A DNA stretch of 64,000 nt, taken from assembly GCA_045588485.1 (NCBI GenBank), contig JAZNEI010000031.1, positions 38,512 through 102,511 of the forward strand, given 5' to 3'. A model generated the notes under the pieces. It saw only the letters and a program-made list of their open reading frames with translations, searched no databases and had not been told where the DNA came from. Position numbers and translations under genes: made by a program. Below are positions 26,303 through 35,522 of the stretch, piece by piece; position 1 is the first letter of the stretch; every line of letters begins with the position of its first letter. This DNA is from HGM04593 sp045588485. GTDB lineage: Bacteria; Bacteroidota; Bacteroidia; Bacteroidales; Bacteroidaceae.

Positions 26303-26311
26303 TATTTAAGA

Positions 26312-26348
26312 AATATTGTGTGTTAGAACCTATTCTACACACAATATT
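26312..26348 (+). terminator. Terminator after mscS-like gene
   Basis: A perfect 12-bp stem (26312-26323 with 26337-26348) with a 13-nt loop followed by TTTTTTG. Confidence 0.8.
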
Positions 26349-26416
26349 TTTTTGTTTCCTGCTGCATTTGTAATAAAAATGTAATATGTGGTATCTGTTA
26401 AAAACTGTTTTTTTTG

Positions 26417-26424
26417 TAACTTTG
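26417..26424 (+). promoter_or_regulatory. -7 element upstream of the SulP transporter
   Basis: TAACTTTG, a full match to TAnnTTTG, 68 bp before the chosen start at 26492. Confidence 0.5.
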
Positions 26425-26491
26425 CACTCTATTTGACATATTGTTATTTCGGATATCAAATAATAAGATTCGTAAAATAAAGATAATCAGA

Positions 26492-28195
26492 ATGAAAGCG
26501 ACAAAATTGATGGATTTTCATCCCAAGTTCTTTGAGGCGATGAAACACTATTCACGAGAGAAGTTTAGTGCCGATGTTATGGCAGGTATCATCGTGGGTA
26601 TTGTTGCCATTCCTCTTGCCATTGCTTTCGGTATTGCCAGTGGTGTAGGGCCTACCGAGGGATTGGTGACAGCTATTATGGCAGGTTTTCTTATATCGGT
26701 ATTCGGTGGCTCTAAAGTGCAGATAGGTGGTCCTACCGGTGCATTCATTGTCATTGTGTACGGAGTGGTGCAGCAGTATGGATTAAGCGGACTTGCAATT
26801 GCCACAATAATGGCAGGTATCATATTGGTCATTATGGGTCTGTGCCATTTGGGTAGCATTATAAAGTTTATGCCTTACCCCATTATCATCGGTTTTACAG
26901 GTGGTATTGCCATTACAATCTTCTCGACACAGATTAACGACCTATTTGGAATGGGTATCAGCGATGTTCCGGCTAACTTTATCGACAAATGGGTATGTTA
27001 TTTCGACAATGTAGCGAATATAGATTGGTGGAGTGCTGCCATGGGTGTACTTAGTATCCTGCTCATCGCCGTTACTCCAAAATTCTCAAAAAAGGTTCCA
27101 GGTTCGTTGCTTGCGATAATTGTAATGACAGTAGCTGCGTGGTTGCTTCGCGAATATGCCGATATAACATCTATCATGACTATCGGCGATTTGTACGAAT
27201 TGCCTTCGGGATTCCCTGCATTTACTCTTCCCGATTTATCGATGGAGTCGGGCAGCTTCTTCTCTACAGTACAAGCACTTGCTCCTGTGGCGTTTACAAT
27301 CGCTATGCTTGGAGCCATCGAGTCGCTTCTTTCGGCTATGGTTGCCGATGGTGTAATCGGCGACCAGCATAACTCAAATACCGAGCTTATAGGACAGGGT
27401 ATTGCAAATATTGTGGTTCCTTTCTTTGGTGGTATTCCGGCAACCGGTGCCATTGCACGTACTATGGCTAATATCAATAATGGTGGAAAGACTCCTGTAG
27501 CCGGTGTGGTACATACCTTTGTACTATTGGCAGTGCTGTTGTGCTTGGGTTCTCTTGTCGAGCTTATACCTATGCCTTGTCTTGCAGGTGTACTTGTTAT
27601 GGTGGCATATAATATGAGTGGTTGGAGAACCATTCTGTCGATGTACCGTAGTTCTATGGCTGGTACCGGTGTCCTTTTTGTCACTCTCTTGCTTACAGTC
27701 TTCTTCGACCTTACATTGGCTATCGAGGTGGGTCTTGTAATGGCGGTTGTCATAGTAATGAAGCGCGTTATGGAGAGTGCGAATATATCTGTTGTACGAG
27801 ACCAGCTCGATGTACATCAAGATGGAGAGCACGACGAGACTATTGCAATTCCCAAAAGTACCGAGGTGTTCGAGATAGAGGGACCATTCTTCTTTGGTGT
27901 AGCAAACAAATTCGATGAGATTATGCGTACACGCGATGCAATGCCTATACGTATTCTGCGTATGCGTAAAGTTTCGTTTATCGACTCGACCGGTTTGCAC
28001 AACCTCGAGATTTTTATAAATTCATCGTTGAAAGAGGGTAGAGTAATTATTCTTTCGGGTGTACACGAGAATGTAGAGAAATCTCTGCGTAAAGCGGGAA
28101 TTGTGAAATTGGTGGGTAAAGAGAATGTCTGCTCCGATATTCATATTGCACTTGACAGAGCACAGCAGGTATTGGGTAAAATGGATAATAAGTGA
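26492..28195 (+). CDS. SulP-family anion permease with STAS domain
   Basis: A 567-residue inner-membrane transporter. The SulP core carries about 12 membrane segments (for example MAGIIVGIVAIPLAIAFGIASG and SKVQIGGPTGAFIVI) and a C-terminal cytoplasmic STAS domain from about 440 onward (IEGPFFFGVANKFDE, then FIDSTGLHNLE with the STAS Asp-Ser-Thr-Gly). Substrates in the family are sulfate, bicarbonate and dicarboxylates; which one applies here is unknown. The start at 26492 (MKATKLMDF) removes a basic 17-residue extension that begins close to the promoter. No sulfate-assimilation gene is adjacent. Confidence 0.88.
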   Translation: MKATKLMDFHPKFFEAMKHYSREKFSADVMAGIIVGIVAIPLAIAFGIASGVGPTEGLVTAIMAGFLISVFGGSKVQIGGPTGAFIVIVYGVVQQYGLSGLAIATIMAGIILVIMGLCHLGSIIKFMPYPIIIGFTGGIAITIFSTQINDLFGMGISDVPANFIDKWVCYFDNVANIDWWSAAMGVLSILLIAVTPKFSKKVPGSLLAIIVMTVAAWLLREYADITSIMTIGDLYELPSGFPAFTLPDLSMESGSFFSTVQALAPVAFTIAMLGAIESLLSAMVADGVIGDQHNSNTELIGQGIANIVVPFFGGIPATGAIARTMANINNGGKTPVAGVVHTFVLLAVLLCLGSLVELIPMPCLAGVLVMVAYNMSGWRTILSMYRSSMAGTGVLFVTLLLTVFFDLTLAIEVGLVMAVVIVMKRVMESANISVVRDQLDVHQDGEHDETIAIPKSTEVFEIEGPFFFGVANKFDEIMRTRDAMPIRILRMRKVSFIDSTGLHNLEIFINSSLKEGRVIILSGVHENVEKSLRKAGIVKLVGKENVCSDIHIALDRAQQVLGKMDNK

Positions 28196-28263
28196 TTAAA
28201 TCATAGGGTTGCTTAAGGTGAGAGAGGACAAATGGGTCTTCTCTCTCTTATATATGTACAATA

Positions 28264-29178
28264 ATGAGAGAAACAGATAAGATAGAGAAAAGGACGGTAG
28301 GCTTAATTGTCTACATTGTGGCATTTGTCATTGTGGTTATTTGGGGCTGTACTTTTGTGCAGACAAAGATTCTTATCAATGCAGGGTTGCGTCCCGATGA
28401 GATTTTCTTCTTTCGCTTTCTTCTTGCTTATGTTCTTATGCTGCCATTCGCAGGTAAAAGATTGTTTCTCGATAATGCGAAAGACGAACTCTTGGCACTT
28501 GCTCTCGGACTATCGGGTGGCTCGCTCTATTTTGTTACCGAAAATTATGCTTTGGCCTACGGCTATTGTTATAATGTGTCGCTGATAGTATGTCTTACTC
28601 CTCTGATAACTGCTTTTCTGGTTGGTCTGTTCTACAAACATGAGCGTATGAATAGCCGGGGGTATCGAGGCTCTATAATAGCTCTTGCCGGTATGACGCT
28701 TGTAGTCTTTAATGGTAACTATATTCTTAAATTGTCACCATTGGGCGACATATTGGCTTTTGCAGCATGTCTCTGTTGGGCAGCCTATTCGCTTATAATA
28801 AAAAGGTTACAGGCACGTTACCCAATAATTCTCATTACAAGAAAGGTGTTTGGCTATGGACTTCTTACCATAATACCGATGCTTGCTGTGAACGGAATAT
28901 CGTGGGATATATTTCTCGTAGGCGATGCCGTAGTGTGGGGAAATATCTTGGCGCTTGGCTGTGTGGCCTCTATGCTCTGTTTTCTTGGCTGGAACTGGTG
29001 CTTGGATAAGATAGGTGTTGTCCGAGCAACTAATTTCATTTATCTGAATCCGATTCTTACGATGCTCACCTCGGCTTTGGTGCTTGACGAACGTATTACC
29101 AAGGAGGCGGTGTTGGGTGCAGCACTTATTCTTTCGGGACTTATATATATCGACAAGAATAGAGATAAGGAGAGATGA
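28264..29178 (+). CDS. EamA/DMT-family membrane transporter
   Basis: A 304-residue protein with ten predicted membrane helices in two EamA repeats (about 13-146 and 158-297). The first repeat starts with VVIWGCTFVQTKILI and the second with AAYSLIIKRLQ, and GWNWCLDKIGVVRATNF leads into the last hairpin. The family exports amino acids, nucleosides or other metabolites. No substrate can be inferred. It stands alone, with a convergent HAD gene downstream. Confidence 0.85.
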   Translation: MRETDKIEKRTVGLIVYIVAFVIVVIWGCTFVQTKILINAGLRPDEIFFFRFLLAYVLMLPFAGKRLFLDNAKDELLALALGLSGGSLYFVTENYALAYGYCYNVSLIVCLTPLITAFLVGLFYKHERMNSRGYRGSIIALAGMTLVVFNGNYILKLSPLGDILAFAACLCWAAYSLIIKRLQARYPIILITRKVFGYGLLTIIPMLAVNGISWDIFLVGDAVVWGNILALGCVASMLCFLGWNWCLDKIGVVRATNFIYLNPILTMLTSALVLDERITKEAVLGAALILSGLIYIDKNRDKER

Positions 29179-29183
29179 AAAAT

Positions 29184-29218
29184 ATCCATATAGCTTCTCG
29201 TGTTGTAGCTATATGGAT
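29184..29218. terminator. Bidirectional terminator between EamA and HAD genes
   Basis: A perfect 12-bp stem (29184-29195 with 29207-29218) and 11-nt loop between two convergent genes, with A/T-rich flanks on both sides. Confidence 0.75.
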
Positions 29219-29225
29219 TATTTGT

Positions 29226-29852
29226 TTATTTATGCTCCTCAAGGAATTTTGTTAGTGCAGGTCGCCAATCTTCTCCATTTTTAACTTGAAGTACATTAAT
29301 TCCAAGATTGCGTGCGGCTTCGATGTTTTTGGCACCATCGTCGACAAAAAGTGTCTCTTCGGGTCTCATATTACCGTCGCGAAGCATTTTCAGGTATATC
29401 TTGTCGTTTGGTTTGGAGCAACGCATAAGATAACTTAGAAAAAGCTGGTCGAAGAGGTCGTCAAGGCTCTTTCCGTCTGCTGTGAATGAACGGCTTCTTG
29501 CCCATCCCTGCAAAAAAGGGTTAGTGTTGCTGAGTATCGAGAGACGGTAGTGGGGGCGAAGGCTCTGTAACCATTGCAGATACTCATTCTGTACTTTCAC
29601 AACAAAGCCCATCCACCCCTCAAAGGCATCGTTGTAGGTCAACTCTCTGTTGCATAGCTTTGACAACTCCCGTACAAATTCATCGGCATTTATGTCGCCG
29701 TTCTCAAGAGCATAGAAGAGACCCTCCTGCTTGTAGCTGTTGAGGTATCGTTCGGGGTTTTTGAGTCCCAGACTGTTAAACTTTTTTAATGCATTTGCGG
29801 TATCAATCTCAATGAGCACTCCGCCAAAGTCGAATACAATATCTTTAATCAT
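29226..29852 (-). CDS. HAD-superfamily hydrolase (YihX-like phosphatase)
   Basis: A 208-residue cytoplasmic haloacid-dehalogenase-fold enzyme. Motif I DFGGVLIEID (residues 7-16) has the usual first Asp but Gly in place of the second, as in the YihX/sugar-phosphatase subgroup. Motif II is LSNTN near 112, motif III the Lys of KPNDKIY near 152, and motif IV VDDGAKNIEAA near 175. It should act on a small phosphorylated metabolite. The start at 29852 (MIKDIVFDFGG) is preferred over a 22-residue upstream extension that begins in non-conserved sequence. Confidence 0.85.
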   Translation of the reverse strand: MIKDIVFDFGGVLIEIDTANALKKFNSLGLKNPERYLNSYKQEGLFYALENGDINADEFVRELSKLCNRELTYNDAFEGWMGFVVKVQNEYLQWLQSLRPHYRLSILSNTNPFLQGWARSRSFTADGKSLDDLFDQLFLSYLMRCSKPNDKIYLKMLRDGNMRPEETLFVDDGAKNIEAARNLGINVLQVKNGEDWRPALTKFLEEHK

Positions 29853-29957
29853 TTTTAGAAATTTCTTAGTCACTGCTAAGATAGGGATTTTTTTGCATTG
29901 TCTCATTCTTGTGAGCAAGATTTATGCTTTTTTGTTGTTACACAATACTAAAAGAGC

Positions 29958-29965
29958 TATCTTCG
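29958..29965 (+). promoter_or_regulatory. -7 element upstream of the 5'-nucleotidase
   Basis: TATCTTCG (TAnnTTCG), about 30 bp upstream of the start. A TTTG lies near 29931-29934 but somewhat too far for ideal spacing. Confidence 0.4.
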
Positions 29966-29994
29966 CATCTTGATTTTAAAGAAATTCTTAATTT

Positions 29995-30948
29995 ATGGAG
30001 GATTTGACAGGAAGACTTGTTATAGGTGTATCGTCACGTGCACTTTTCGACCTCGAGAAAGAGAATGAGATTTTTCTCAGTGGCGGTATAAAAAAATACA
30101 GACAGTATCAAGAGGCGCACGAGGATGAGCCTCTTGAGCGTGGTACGGCTTTTTATCTCGTAAAGAGTCTTTTGGAACTAAACAAACAGGCAAATAGGCC
30201 TATCGTAGAGGTTGTTGTTATGTCGCGTAACAGTCCCGAGACGGGTATGCGTATGCTTAAGTCGATTGACAAATACGGACTCGACATCACACGTGTTGCG
30301 CTCTCGGGTGGCGAGTCGCTGACAAAGTATTTGAAGGCTTTCTCCATCGACCTGTTTCTATCTAAAGACGAGAACGATGTTCAACGTGTCATAGATTCGG
30401 GTATATGTGCAGCAGCGCAGATTTATGCTCCTCCTACCGAGTTTAACCCCGAGGATAGCCGAGTGAAGATTGCTTTTGATGCCGATGCCGTTATCTTTTC
30501 GGATGAATCGGAGTGTCGATATAAGGCCGAAGGAATAGATGCTTTCTATAAATATGAGAAAGAACATGCCGATGAACCTCTGAAAGAGGGACCTTTTGCC
30601 AATCTGCTCATCAAACTATCGAAGATTCAAGAGGCGTTGCCTACCTCTATCGAGCTTTCGCCTTTGCGTTTGGCTATTGTCACTGCACGCAGTTTGCCGT
30701 CACATTTCCGTGTCATAAAAACTCTGCGTAAGTGGGGAGTGTATGTCGATGAGGCCTATTTCCTCGGTGGCTTGCGAAAGGATGAGGTACTCAGGGCTTT
30801 TGGTGCACATATCTTCTTTGACGACCAGGATACTCACCTCTCCTCGTCGAGTCGTTATGTCCCTTCGGGTAAGGTTCCCTATCACTCAAATTCGCAAATA
30901 AACGAGGTGCTTAATGCCCGTAAAGAGGGTGGTGATAATATGCATTAG
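29995..30948 (+). CDS. Cytosolic 5'-nucleotidase (NT5C1-like)
   Basis: A 317-residue protein of the cytosolic 5'-nucleotidase family (PF06189 type), which dephosphorylates nucleoside monophosphates. Visible features are VIGVSSRALFDLEKE near the start, VVMSRNSPETG near 80, the FDADAVIFSDESE segment (about 160-172) and IVTARSLPSHFRV near 225, with FFDDQDTH near the C-terminus. The length fits. It is followed after 6 bp by a DUF456 gene, so the two are probably co-transcribed. Confidence 0.82.
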   Translation: MEDLTGRLVIGVSSRALFDLEKENEIFLSGGIKKYRQYQEAHEDEPLERGTAFYLVKSLLELNKQANRPIVEVVVMSRNSPETGMRMLKSIDKYGLDITRVALSGGESLTKYLKAFSIDLFLSKDENDVQRVIDSGICAAAQIYAPPTEFNPEDSRVKIAFDADAVIFSDESECRYKAEGIDAFYKYEKEHADEPLKEGPFANLLIKLSKIQEALPTSIELSPLRLAIVTARSLPSHFRVIKTLRKWGVYVDEAYFLGGLRKDEVLRAFGAHIFFDDQDTHLSSSSRYVPSGKVPYHSNSQINEVLNARKEGGDNMH

Positions 30949-30954
30949 TATTCT

Positions 30955-31440
30955 ATGGAATATATTATTTTGTTCATTGCTCTTATATGCGCAATTGTCG
31001 GTGTTATAGGTGCTGTCTTACCAGCTTTGCCCGGTCCTCCGCTGAGTTTCGTAGGGGTACTAATCTTGTTCTTGTGTAGCTCCGAGGTCTCTATAGTTAC
31101 TCTCGTTGTATTAGGTCTTGCAGCAGCCTTAATAACTCTGCTCGATTATGTCGCTCCAATATGGTTGACCAAGAGGGTTGGTGGCTCTAAATATAGTATG
31201 TGGGGAGCAGGAATAGGTATGCTTGTAGGGCTTTTCTTTAGTCTGCCCGGTATAATTTTAGGACCGTTCATAGGTGCGCTTATAGGAGAATATATGGCTG
31301 GGACACCGAAAGATAAGGCTTTAAAGGTCGCTTTTATGTCATTTGTCTCTTTTATGCTGACAACCGGAATAAAATTTGTCTATTGTGTGTTCATCCTTGT
31401 AATGATAATTATCGATTGTTGGGCTGTTATTTGGCAGTGA
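30955..31440 (+). CDS. DUF456 integral membrane protein
   Basis: A 161-residue membrane protein with about four hydrophobic segments and the glycine/proline-rich first hairpin VGVIGAVLPALPGPPLSFVG typical of DUF456, plus a conserved Gly-rich second half (GIGMLVGLFFSLPGIILGPFIGALIGE). No biochemical role is established for the family. It is coupled to the nucleotidase gene by a 6-bp gap. Confidence 0.78.
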   Translation: MEYIILFIALICAIVGVIGAVLPALPGPPLSFVGVLILFLCSSEVSIVTLVVLGLAAALITLLDYVAPIWLTKRVGGSKYSMWGAGIGMLVGLFFSLPGIILGPFIGALIGEYMAGTPKDKALKVAFMSFVSFMLTTGIKFVYCVFILVMIIIDCWAVIWQ

Positions 31441-31492
31441 CATATAAACAAAAACAGTGGCTTTATTGTTTCACAAATAAAATTTGTGAAGT

Positions 31493-31960
31493 ATGAACAG
31501 GACTGTATCTGTGATTTTATGGGTAATTGTTACGCTGGTGGTTGGGCTTGTATCGAGCTTTTTCCAATCGGCAGCAAGTGATGAATGGTATAATGCGTTG
31601 CAGCGTTCTACGTTGACTCCGCCCGACTGGGTTTTTCCTGTTGCGTGGACTATTTTGTATATCCTGATGGGTATTTCGGTGGGGTTACTGTATGGTGTAC
31701 GTTCTATATTCACACGGATGTTGAATATAGTTTATCTTATTCAGCTTGTTCTTAATTTCTTTTGGACCTTTCTGTTTTTCTATATGGAGAGTCCGCTTTT
31801 AGCACTGATAGATATTATGCTCCTTGATATTGCGGCACTTATATTTTTTGCAGGTGCATTTGTTGTTCACCGTTCATCGGGTTGGCTTTTCCTGCCCTAT
31901 CTCTTGTGGTTGGCATTTGCGAGCTATCTTAATTGGTTTGTGGTTATGTATAATGGTTAG
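31493..31960 (+). CDS. TspO/MBR-family membrane protein
   Basis: A 155-residue five-helix membrane protein of the TspO/peripheral benzodiazepine receptor family, which binds tetrapyrroles and is tied to oxidative stress. The signature STLTPPDWVFPVAWTILY lies at about residues 40-57, and the rest is Trp/Tyr-rich as expected (WTFLFFYMESPLLAL, WLFLPYLLWLAFASYLNW). Length is typical. It stands alone, followed by a convergent terminator. Confidence 0.88.
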   Translation: MNRTVSVILWVIVTLVVGLVSSFFQSAASDEWYNALQRSTLTPPDWVFPVAWTILYILMGISVGLLYGVRSIFTRMLNIVYLIQLVLNFFWTFLFFYMESPLLALIDIMLLDIAALIFFAGAFVVHRSSGWLFLPYLLWLAFASYLNWFVVMYNG

Positions 31961-31973
31961 AGATGGTTTTTAT

Positions 31974-32019
31974 AATATATTCGGCCGTGTCGATTGATAT
32001 TGACACGGCCGAATATATT
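31974..32019. terminator. Bidirectional terminator between tspO-like gene and dnaJ-like gene
   Basis: A perfect 18-bp stem (31974-31991 with 32002-32019) and 10-nt loop between convergent genes. Confidence 0.8.
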
Positions 32020-32915
32020 TATGATGCCTCTTTAATTTTCTTAAGCAACTCTTTTTGCTGCTCGTTTAGTGTGGGAATTGTAAGTTTTAAAGAGACGAAT
32101 AGGTCGCCTCTGTTTTCTTCGTTCTTATAGAATGGAAATCCTTTTCCCCTCAGACGTAATTTGGCATCGGGCTGTGTGCCGGCCTTTATCTGCATTCGTA
32201 CAGTGCCGTCGATGGTGGGAACGGTCAACTCTCCGCCAAGCAACAGTGTGTAGAGGTCGATAGGCAGGGTGGTGTAGAGGTCGTTGCCGTTACGGGTGAA
32301 TTGGCTGTCTGGCTCTATTTTGAAAGTAATGTAAAGGTCGCCGCGTGTGCTTCCTTGAGGTGCTACGCCTCCTTGTCCTTTCAGACGTATCTTCTGTCCG
32401 TCGGCAACACCGGCAGGTATTGTAAGCCTTATGCTGTTGCCGTTTATGTTAATCACTCTTTTGTGTGTTTGTGCAGCTTCGCGAAGCGTAAGTGAAAGCT
32501 CGGTCTGCAGGTCCTGTCCCTGACGCGGGGCATTGTTGAACCCGTAGAAACCTCGTCCACCGAAGAGACTCTCGAAGAAGTCGCTGAACTGACTGCTGTT
32601 TCCGGCGCTGCGGCTGAAGTCGCCGAACCCTCCGAATCCTCCAAAGTCGTAATTGCCATATTGTTGTCGTTGTGCTTCGAACTCCTCGGCATGTCGCCAG
32701 TTTTCACCATATTCGTCATACTTCTTACGCTTCTCGGGGTCGCTCAGTACCTCGTTGGCCTCGTTTATCTGTTGGAAGCGTTCTTTTGCATCTGCATCTT
32801 TGTCGTTGATATCGGGATGATACTTCTTTGCCAGTTTCAGGTAAGCCTTACGTATATCCTTTTGGGTAGCATTCTTGTCTACTCCCAATACTCTGTAGTA
32901 ATCTATGAAAGCCAT
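32019..32915 (-). CDS. CbpA-type J-domain co-chaperone
   Basis: A 298-residue DnaJ-family protein. The J domain (about 1-70) contains the HPD motif in KKYHPDIN and is followed by a Gly/Phe/Tyr-rich stretch (about 85-130) and the two beta-barrel client domains (about 135-285). The cysteine-rich zinc finger of true DnaJ is absent, so it is a class B (CbpA-like) co-chaperone for DnaK. The start at 32915 (MAFIDYYRVLG) is the family's first residue; the longer frame upstream adds a Cys-rich segment with no homology. Confidence 0.88.
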   Translation of the reverse strand: MAFIDYYRVLGVDKNATQKDIRKAYLKLAKKYHPDINDKDADAKERFQQINEANEVLSDPEKRKKYDEYGENWRHAEEFEAQRQQYGNYDFGGFGGFGDFSRSAGNSSQFSDFFESLFGGRGFYGFNNAPRQGQDLQTELSLTLREAAQTHKRVININGNSIRLTIPAGVADGQKIRLKGQGGVAPQGSTRGDLYITFKIEPDSQFTRNGNDLYTTLPIDLYTLLLGGELTVPTIDGTVRMQIKAGTQPDAKLRLRGKGFPFYKNEENRGDLFVSLKLTIPTLNEQQKELLKKIKEAS

Positions 32916-33080
32916 AATATGAGTTTTTATATATGATATACAACAAATAGTGTGCCAAAGTGGTTGAGTCGTCTGTTTTGTCGCATTATAACAATTAAAT
33001 AAAGTGAAAACTTGGAGTAAATGGCAGAAATAGAGTATATTCGCGAGCAAAATACAAATAATCGACAAAATCAGAGGTAT

Positions 33081-33914
33081 ATGAAGAACTTTTTCAAATT
33101 AATGATTCTGCCTATATGTCTTTTGGCAGTAGCATGCAGCAGCGACGATGAGGGGTATAATGCCGACACCGCAATAACTCCTTATAATCCTATGCCCGAG
33201 AACTATAAAACGGTGAAAAGTATAAAGATGAGTGTTACCGACAGTAAGGGCGAGCATAGTTGGAACTATACATTCAACTATGATGCACAGCGACGCATCA
33301 AGTCTATCGATGGCGATATATCAACTTATCAGCTAAGAAACAATACCCGTTGGTATAAACTGAATATTAAATCGACAACCGAATATCAATTTATTGATAA
33401 TAATCTTGGAGTGATATATAATGCCTCGTTGGAGTATCCTACTTATCCCGATTGGAACACCACCAAGGGTTATCGTCTGCCGGGTGAGTTCAATTCAAAA
33501 GGTGCTTTAGTACATTTCGGTACATTCGATTGCGAGTATTCGGGTAATACACTCACAAAGGCATACGTAGATAATGGCCGAGTGTATTCGTTGCAACACG
33601 ACCGTTACGGTAATCTAATCGGTTATATGTGTGAATATGGCGACTCAATTGCAGACAAACTTAATAAGTATGCCTATTCGCAGATAAATAATAAGACTAA
33701 TATAGATTTTTCGGGATTTGTGGGTTATTGGGTTCCCGAACGCGAGATTTATGATAACGACAATTGGCTGTATGCTTTCTGTCATCTTGCGGCATTCGAT
33801 ATGTTGGGTGCCCGCAGCCTGCATTTGCCCGATGGCGAGTGGGTTATCGATGCTGCCGGTTATCCGGTCTCTTGTCAGCTTCCATCGGGAGTGAAAATGA
33901 CGATAGAGTATTAA
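33081..33914 (+). CDS. DUF4595-like lipoprotein
   Basis: A 277-residue lipoprotein (MKNFFKLMILPICLLAVAC, Cys19, then SSDDE). The mature part has repeating short strands with YDAQRRIKSID and RYGNLIGYMCEY, similar to RHS-like or DUF4595 surface proteins of Bacteroidetes. The start at 33081 gives a proper signal peptide; an in-frame ATG 60 bp upstream would bury it. The gene stands alone between divergent and convergent neighbours. Function unknown. Confidence 0.7.
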   Translation: MKNFFKLMILPICLLAVACSSDDEGYNADTAITPYNPMPENYKTVKSIKMSVTDSKGEHSWNYTFNYDAQRRIKSIDGDISTYQLRNNTRWYKLNIKSTTEYQFIDNNLGVIYNASLEYPTYPDWNTTKGYRLPGEFNSKGALVHFGTFDCEYSGNTLTKAYVDNGRVYSLQHDRYGNLIGYMCEYGDSIADKLNKYAYSQINNKTNIDFSGFVGYWVPEREIYDNDNWLYAFCHLAAFDMLGARSLHLPDGEWVIDAAGYPVSCQLPSGVKMTIEY

Positions 33915-33930
33915 GAGGATTAAACAATAT

Positions 33931-33979
33931 TATTATTAAAACAGTTTGCAGGTCTGACTTGCAAACTGTTTTAATAATA
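33931..33979. terminator. Bidirectional terminator
   Basis: A 20-bp inverted repeat (33931-33950 with 33960-33979) and 9-nt loop between the convergent lipoprotein and M64 peptidase genes. Confidence 0.8.
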
Positions 33980-33987
33980 TTAGAGTC

Positions 33988-35319
33988 TTATTTACAAAGA
34001 TAATCCAAATACTCTTGTATTGCCTTTTGACATACGGGGCAGAAATTGCGCAGCTGATTCATCATGCATTGCGGAGTGGGACGGTATATTCCCTTTTCCA
34101 AATATCCTCCACCTTCGTATGCTCCCAATATAAGGTTCTCTTGTTTCTCTTTCAGCATAGCTTTATCGAACGTAGTAGGGATAGGTGTGTTTTTGTCTAT
34201 CATACTCTTCCATTTTCTGTCGAAATCGACGAAAGTGGTAAGATTGGCTTCCCACGGCTCTTTCCCTTTGGGATAGAGGGCGCTGACGGTGTTACCTATC
34301 TCGACATATTCGTCACCCAGTCCAAGAAGCGAGTGACCAAACTCATGAACATATACCTCGCCCGTGCGGCCAGTCTTTCCGGCCGAACCCAGTCCATAGA
34401 AATTATAGATTCCACCGCCACCATATTTGTCAGTGTTTGTGAGAATGAAAATGCTCTCATAAGGGGCGCATGCTGCAATGTCACGCACACGCTGGAAATC
34501 CTCGACCATCTGGTAGCGTTCGCTGCCGAATGTAAAGAATCGTGCATCCAGGATGGTGTTTACCCATTTACCGTGTCCTGGCTCGCTTATACCCGACTCC
34601 TTAGATGGTGCCCACACTGCGCGTATGTTTATGCGGTGGCGATTCTTGTCAAATGGAGAATAATTGAAAAGAGCATTGCTCCACATCAGGCACGAGGCAA
34701 GGAATTTCTCTTTTTCGGCGGCTGTGAACCCATCGGGTAGCAGGACAATATCAAGTGAGTTCTCTATCGAACCGCCTATGTGAATGTCTACTTTCTCGTA
34801 TGCATAGTCGGCAGGACGTATATTATAGTCTCTTACGTCGATGCTGTGCGAGTGTAACTTCTCCATTGCCTTTGTCTTTTGGTTACGTGCATATATCTCT
34901 ATGCGGAAATTCTCCTTAGGCTCGGGAAAAACAACTCCTTCGGGATAGGAACGGCTTATTTTGGCTGCTTCGCCTGTTGTTTGCCATTCGTTGAAGAGTG
35001 TGCAGTAGTTGTTCTTGTATATTATCTTGCCACTCTTTTCGTCTATAATACGAAAATGTTGTTCGCCATAATCGAAGGGGTTGATAAGGGCTTTTCTTGA
35101 ACCGGCCCATGCTCCTTCACGTTTTATCGCGTCGAATGTGTAATACTCTTGATTATTGTTGCCTCCATGGTGAAAATCGTACCTTAATGTGCGACCTGTA
35201 AAATAGTCGTCGAATACAATCTCTTGTGCCGGTGCATTGGTGTCGATGTTACTCTTTATGCTTCCGCACGATGTCAGAAGCAGCAATACGAATGCTGTGG
35301 ATGTTACCAATTTTTTCAT
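33988..35319 (-). CDS. Peptidase M64 (IgA peptidase family) lipoprotein
   Basis: A 443-residue lipoprotein (lipobox LLTSC) of MEROPS family M64. The N-terminal half is the family's beta-sandwich; the catalytic half contains the zinc motif HEFGHSLLGLGDEY (HExxH with a downstream Asp-Glu). The family is named after a Clostridium ramosum IgA peptidase. Many gut Bacteroidetes encode such proteins, and IgA cleavage by this one is not shown. The short leader MYIT before MKKLV is excluded since the signal peptide starts at MKKLV. Confidence 0.85.
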   Translation of the reverse strand: MKKLVTSTAFVLLLLTSCGSIKSNIDTNAPAQEIVFDDYFTGRTLRYDFHHGGNNNQEYYTFDAIKREGAWAGSRKALINPFDYGEQHFRIIDEKSGKIIYKNNYCTLFNEWQTTGEAAKISRSYPEGVVFPEPKENFRIEIYARNQKTKAMEKLHSHSIDVRDYNIRPADYAYEKVDIHIGGSIENSLDIVLLPDGFTAAEKEKFLASCLMWSNALFNYSPFDKNRHRINIRAVWAPSKESGISEPGHGKWVNTILDARFFTFGSERYQMVEDFQRVRDIAACAPYESIFILTNTDKYGGGGIYNFYGLGSAGKTGRTGEVYVHEFGHSLLGLGDEYVEIGNTVSALYPKGKEPWEANLTTFVDFDRKWKSMIDKNTPIPTTFDKAMLKEKQENLILGAYEGGGYLEKGIYRPTPQCMMNQLRNFCPVCQKAIQEYLDYLCK

Positions 35320-35348
35320 TGTTATGTACATTATGGTTATTATAAGCG

Positions 35349-35356
35349 CGAAGTTA
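35349..35356 (-). promoter_or_regulatory. -7 element upstream of the M64 peptidase
   Basis: On the minus strand it reads TAACTTCG (TAnnTTCG), 30 bp upstream of the start. Confidence 0.45.
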
Positions 35357-35420
35357 AGAAACTTTATCTTAATTTTACAAAAAAGTATCTTCTAATATTT
35401 AGACATTACAGTTTTATTCT

Positions 35421-35428
35421 TACCTTTG
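35421..35428 (+). promoter_or_regulatory. -7 element upstream of the SPOR lipoprotein
   Basis: TACCTTTG matches TAnnTTTG, about 95 bp upstream of the start at 35523. Confidence 0.5.
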
Positions 35429-35522
35429 CGCTAAGCGAACGGTTTATATAAGAAGTGTATTATGCCGTTCCTACTGAAATGTAATAAGAATTATTATTAA
35501 CAGATTAATTGAGGTAATTGAA

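Noticed and set aside
26998..27753. 251-residue minus-strand frame opposite the SulP gene
   Set aside because: Lies fully inside a clear membrane transporter gene. The Thr/Ser/Pro-rich composition is typical of an antisense frame of hydrophobic helices.
34015..34740. 241-residue plus-strand frame opposite the M64 peptidase
   Set aside because: Wholly overlapped by a gene with a clear HEFGH motif; no family resemblance.
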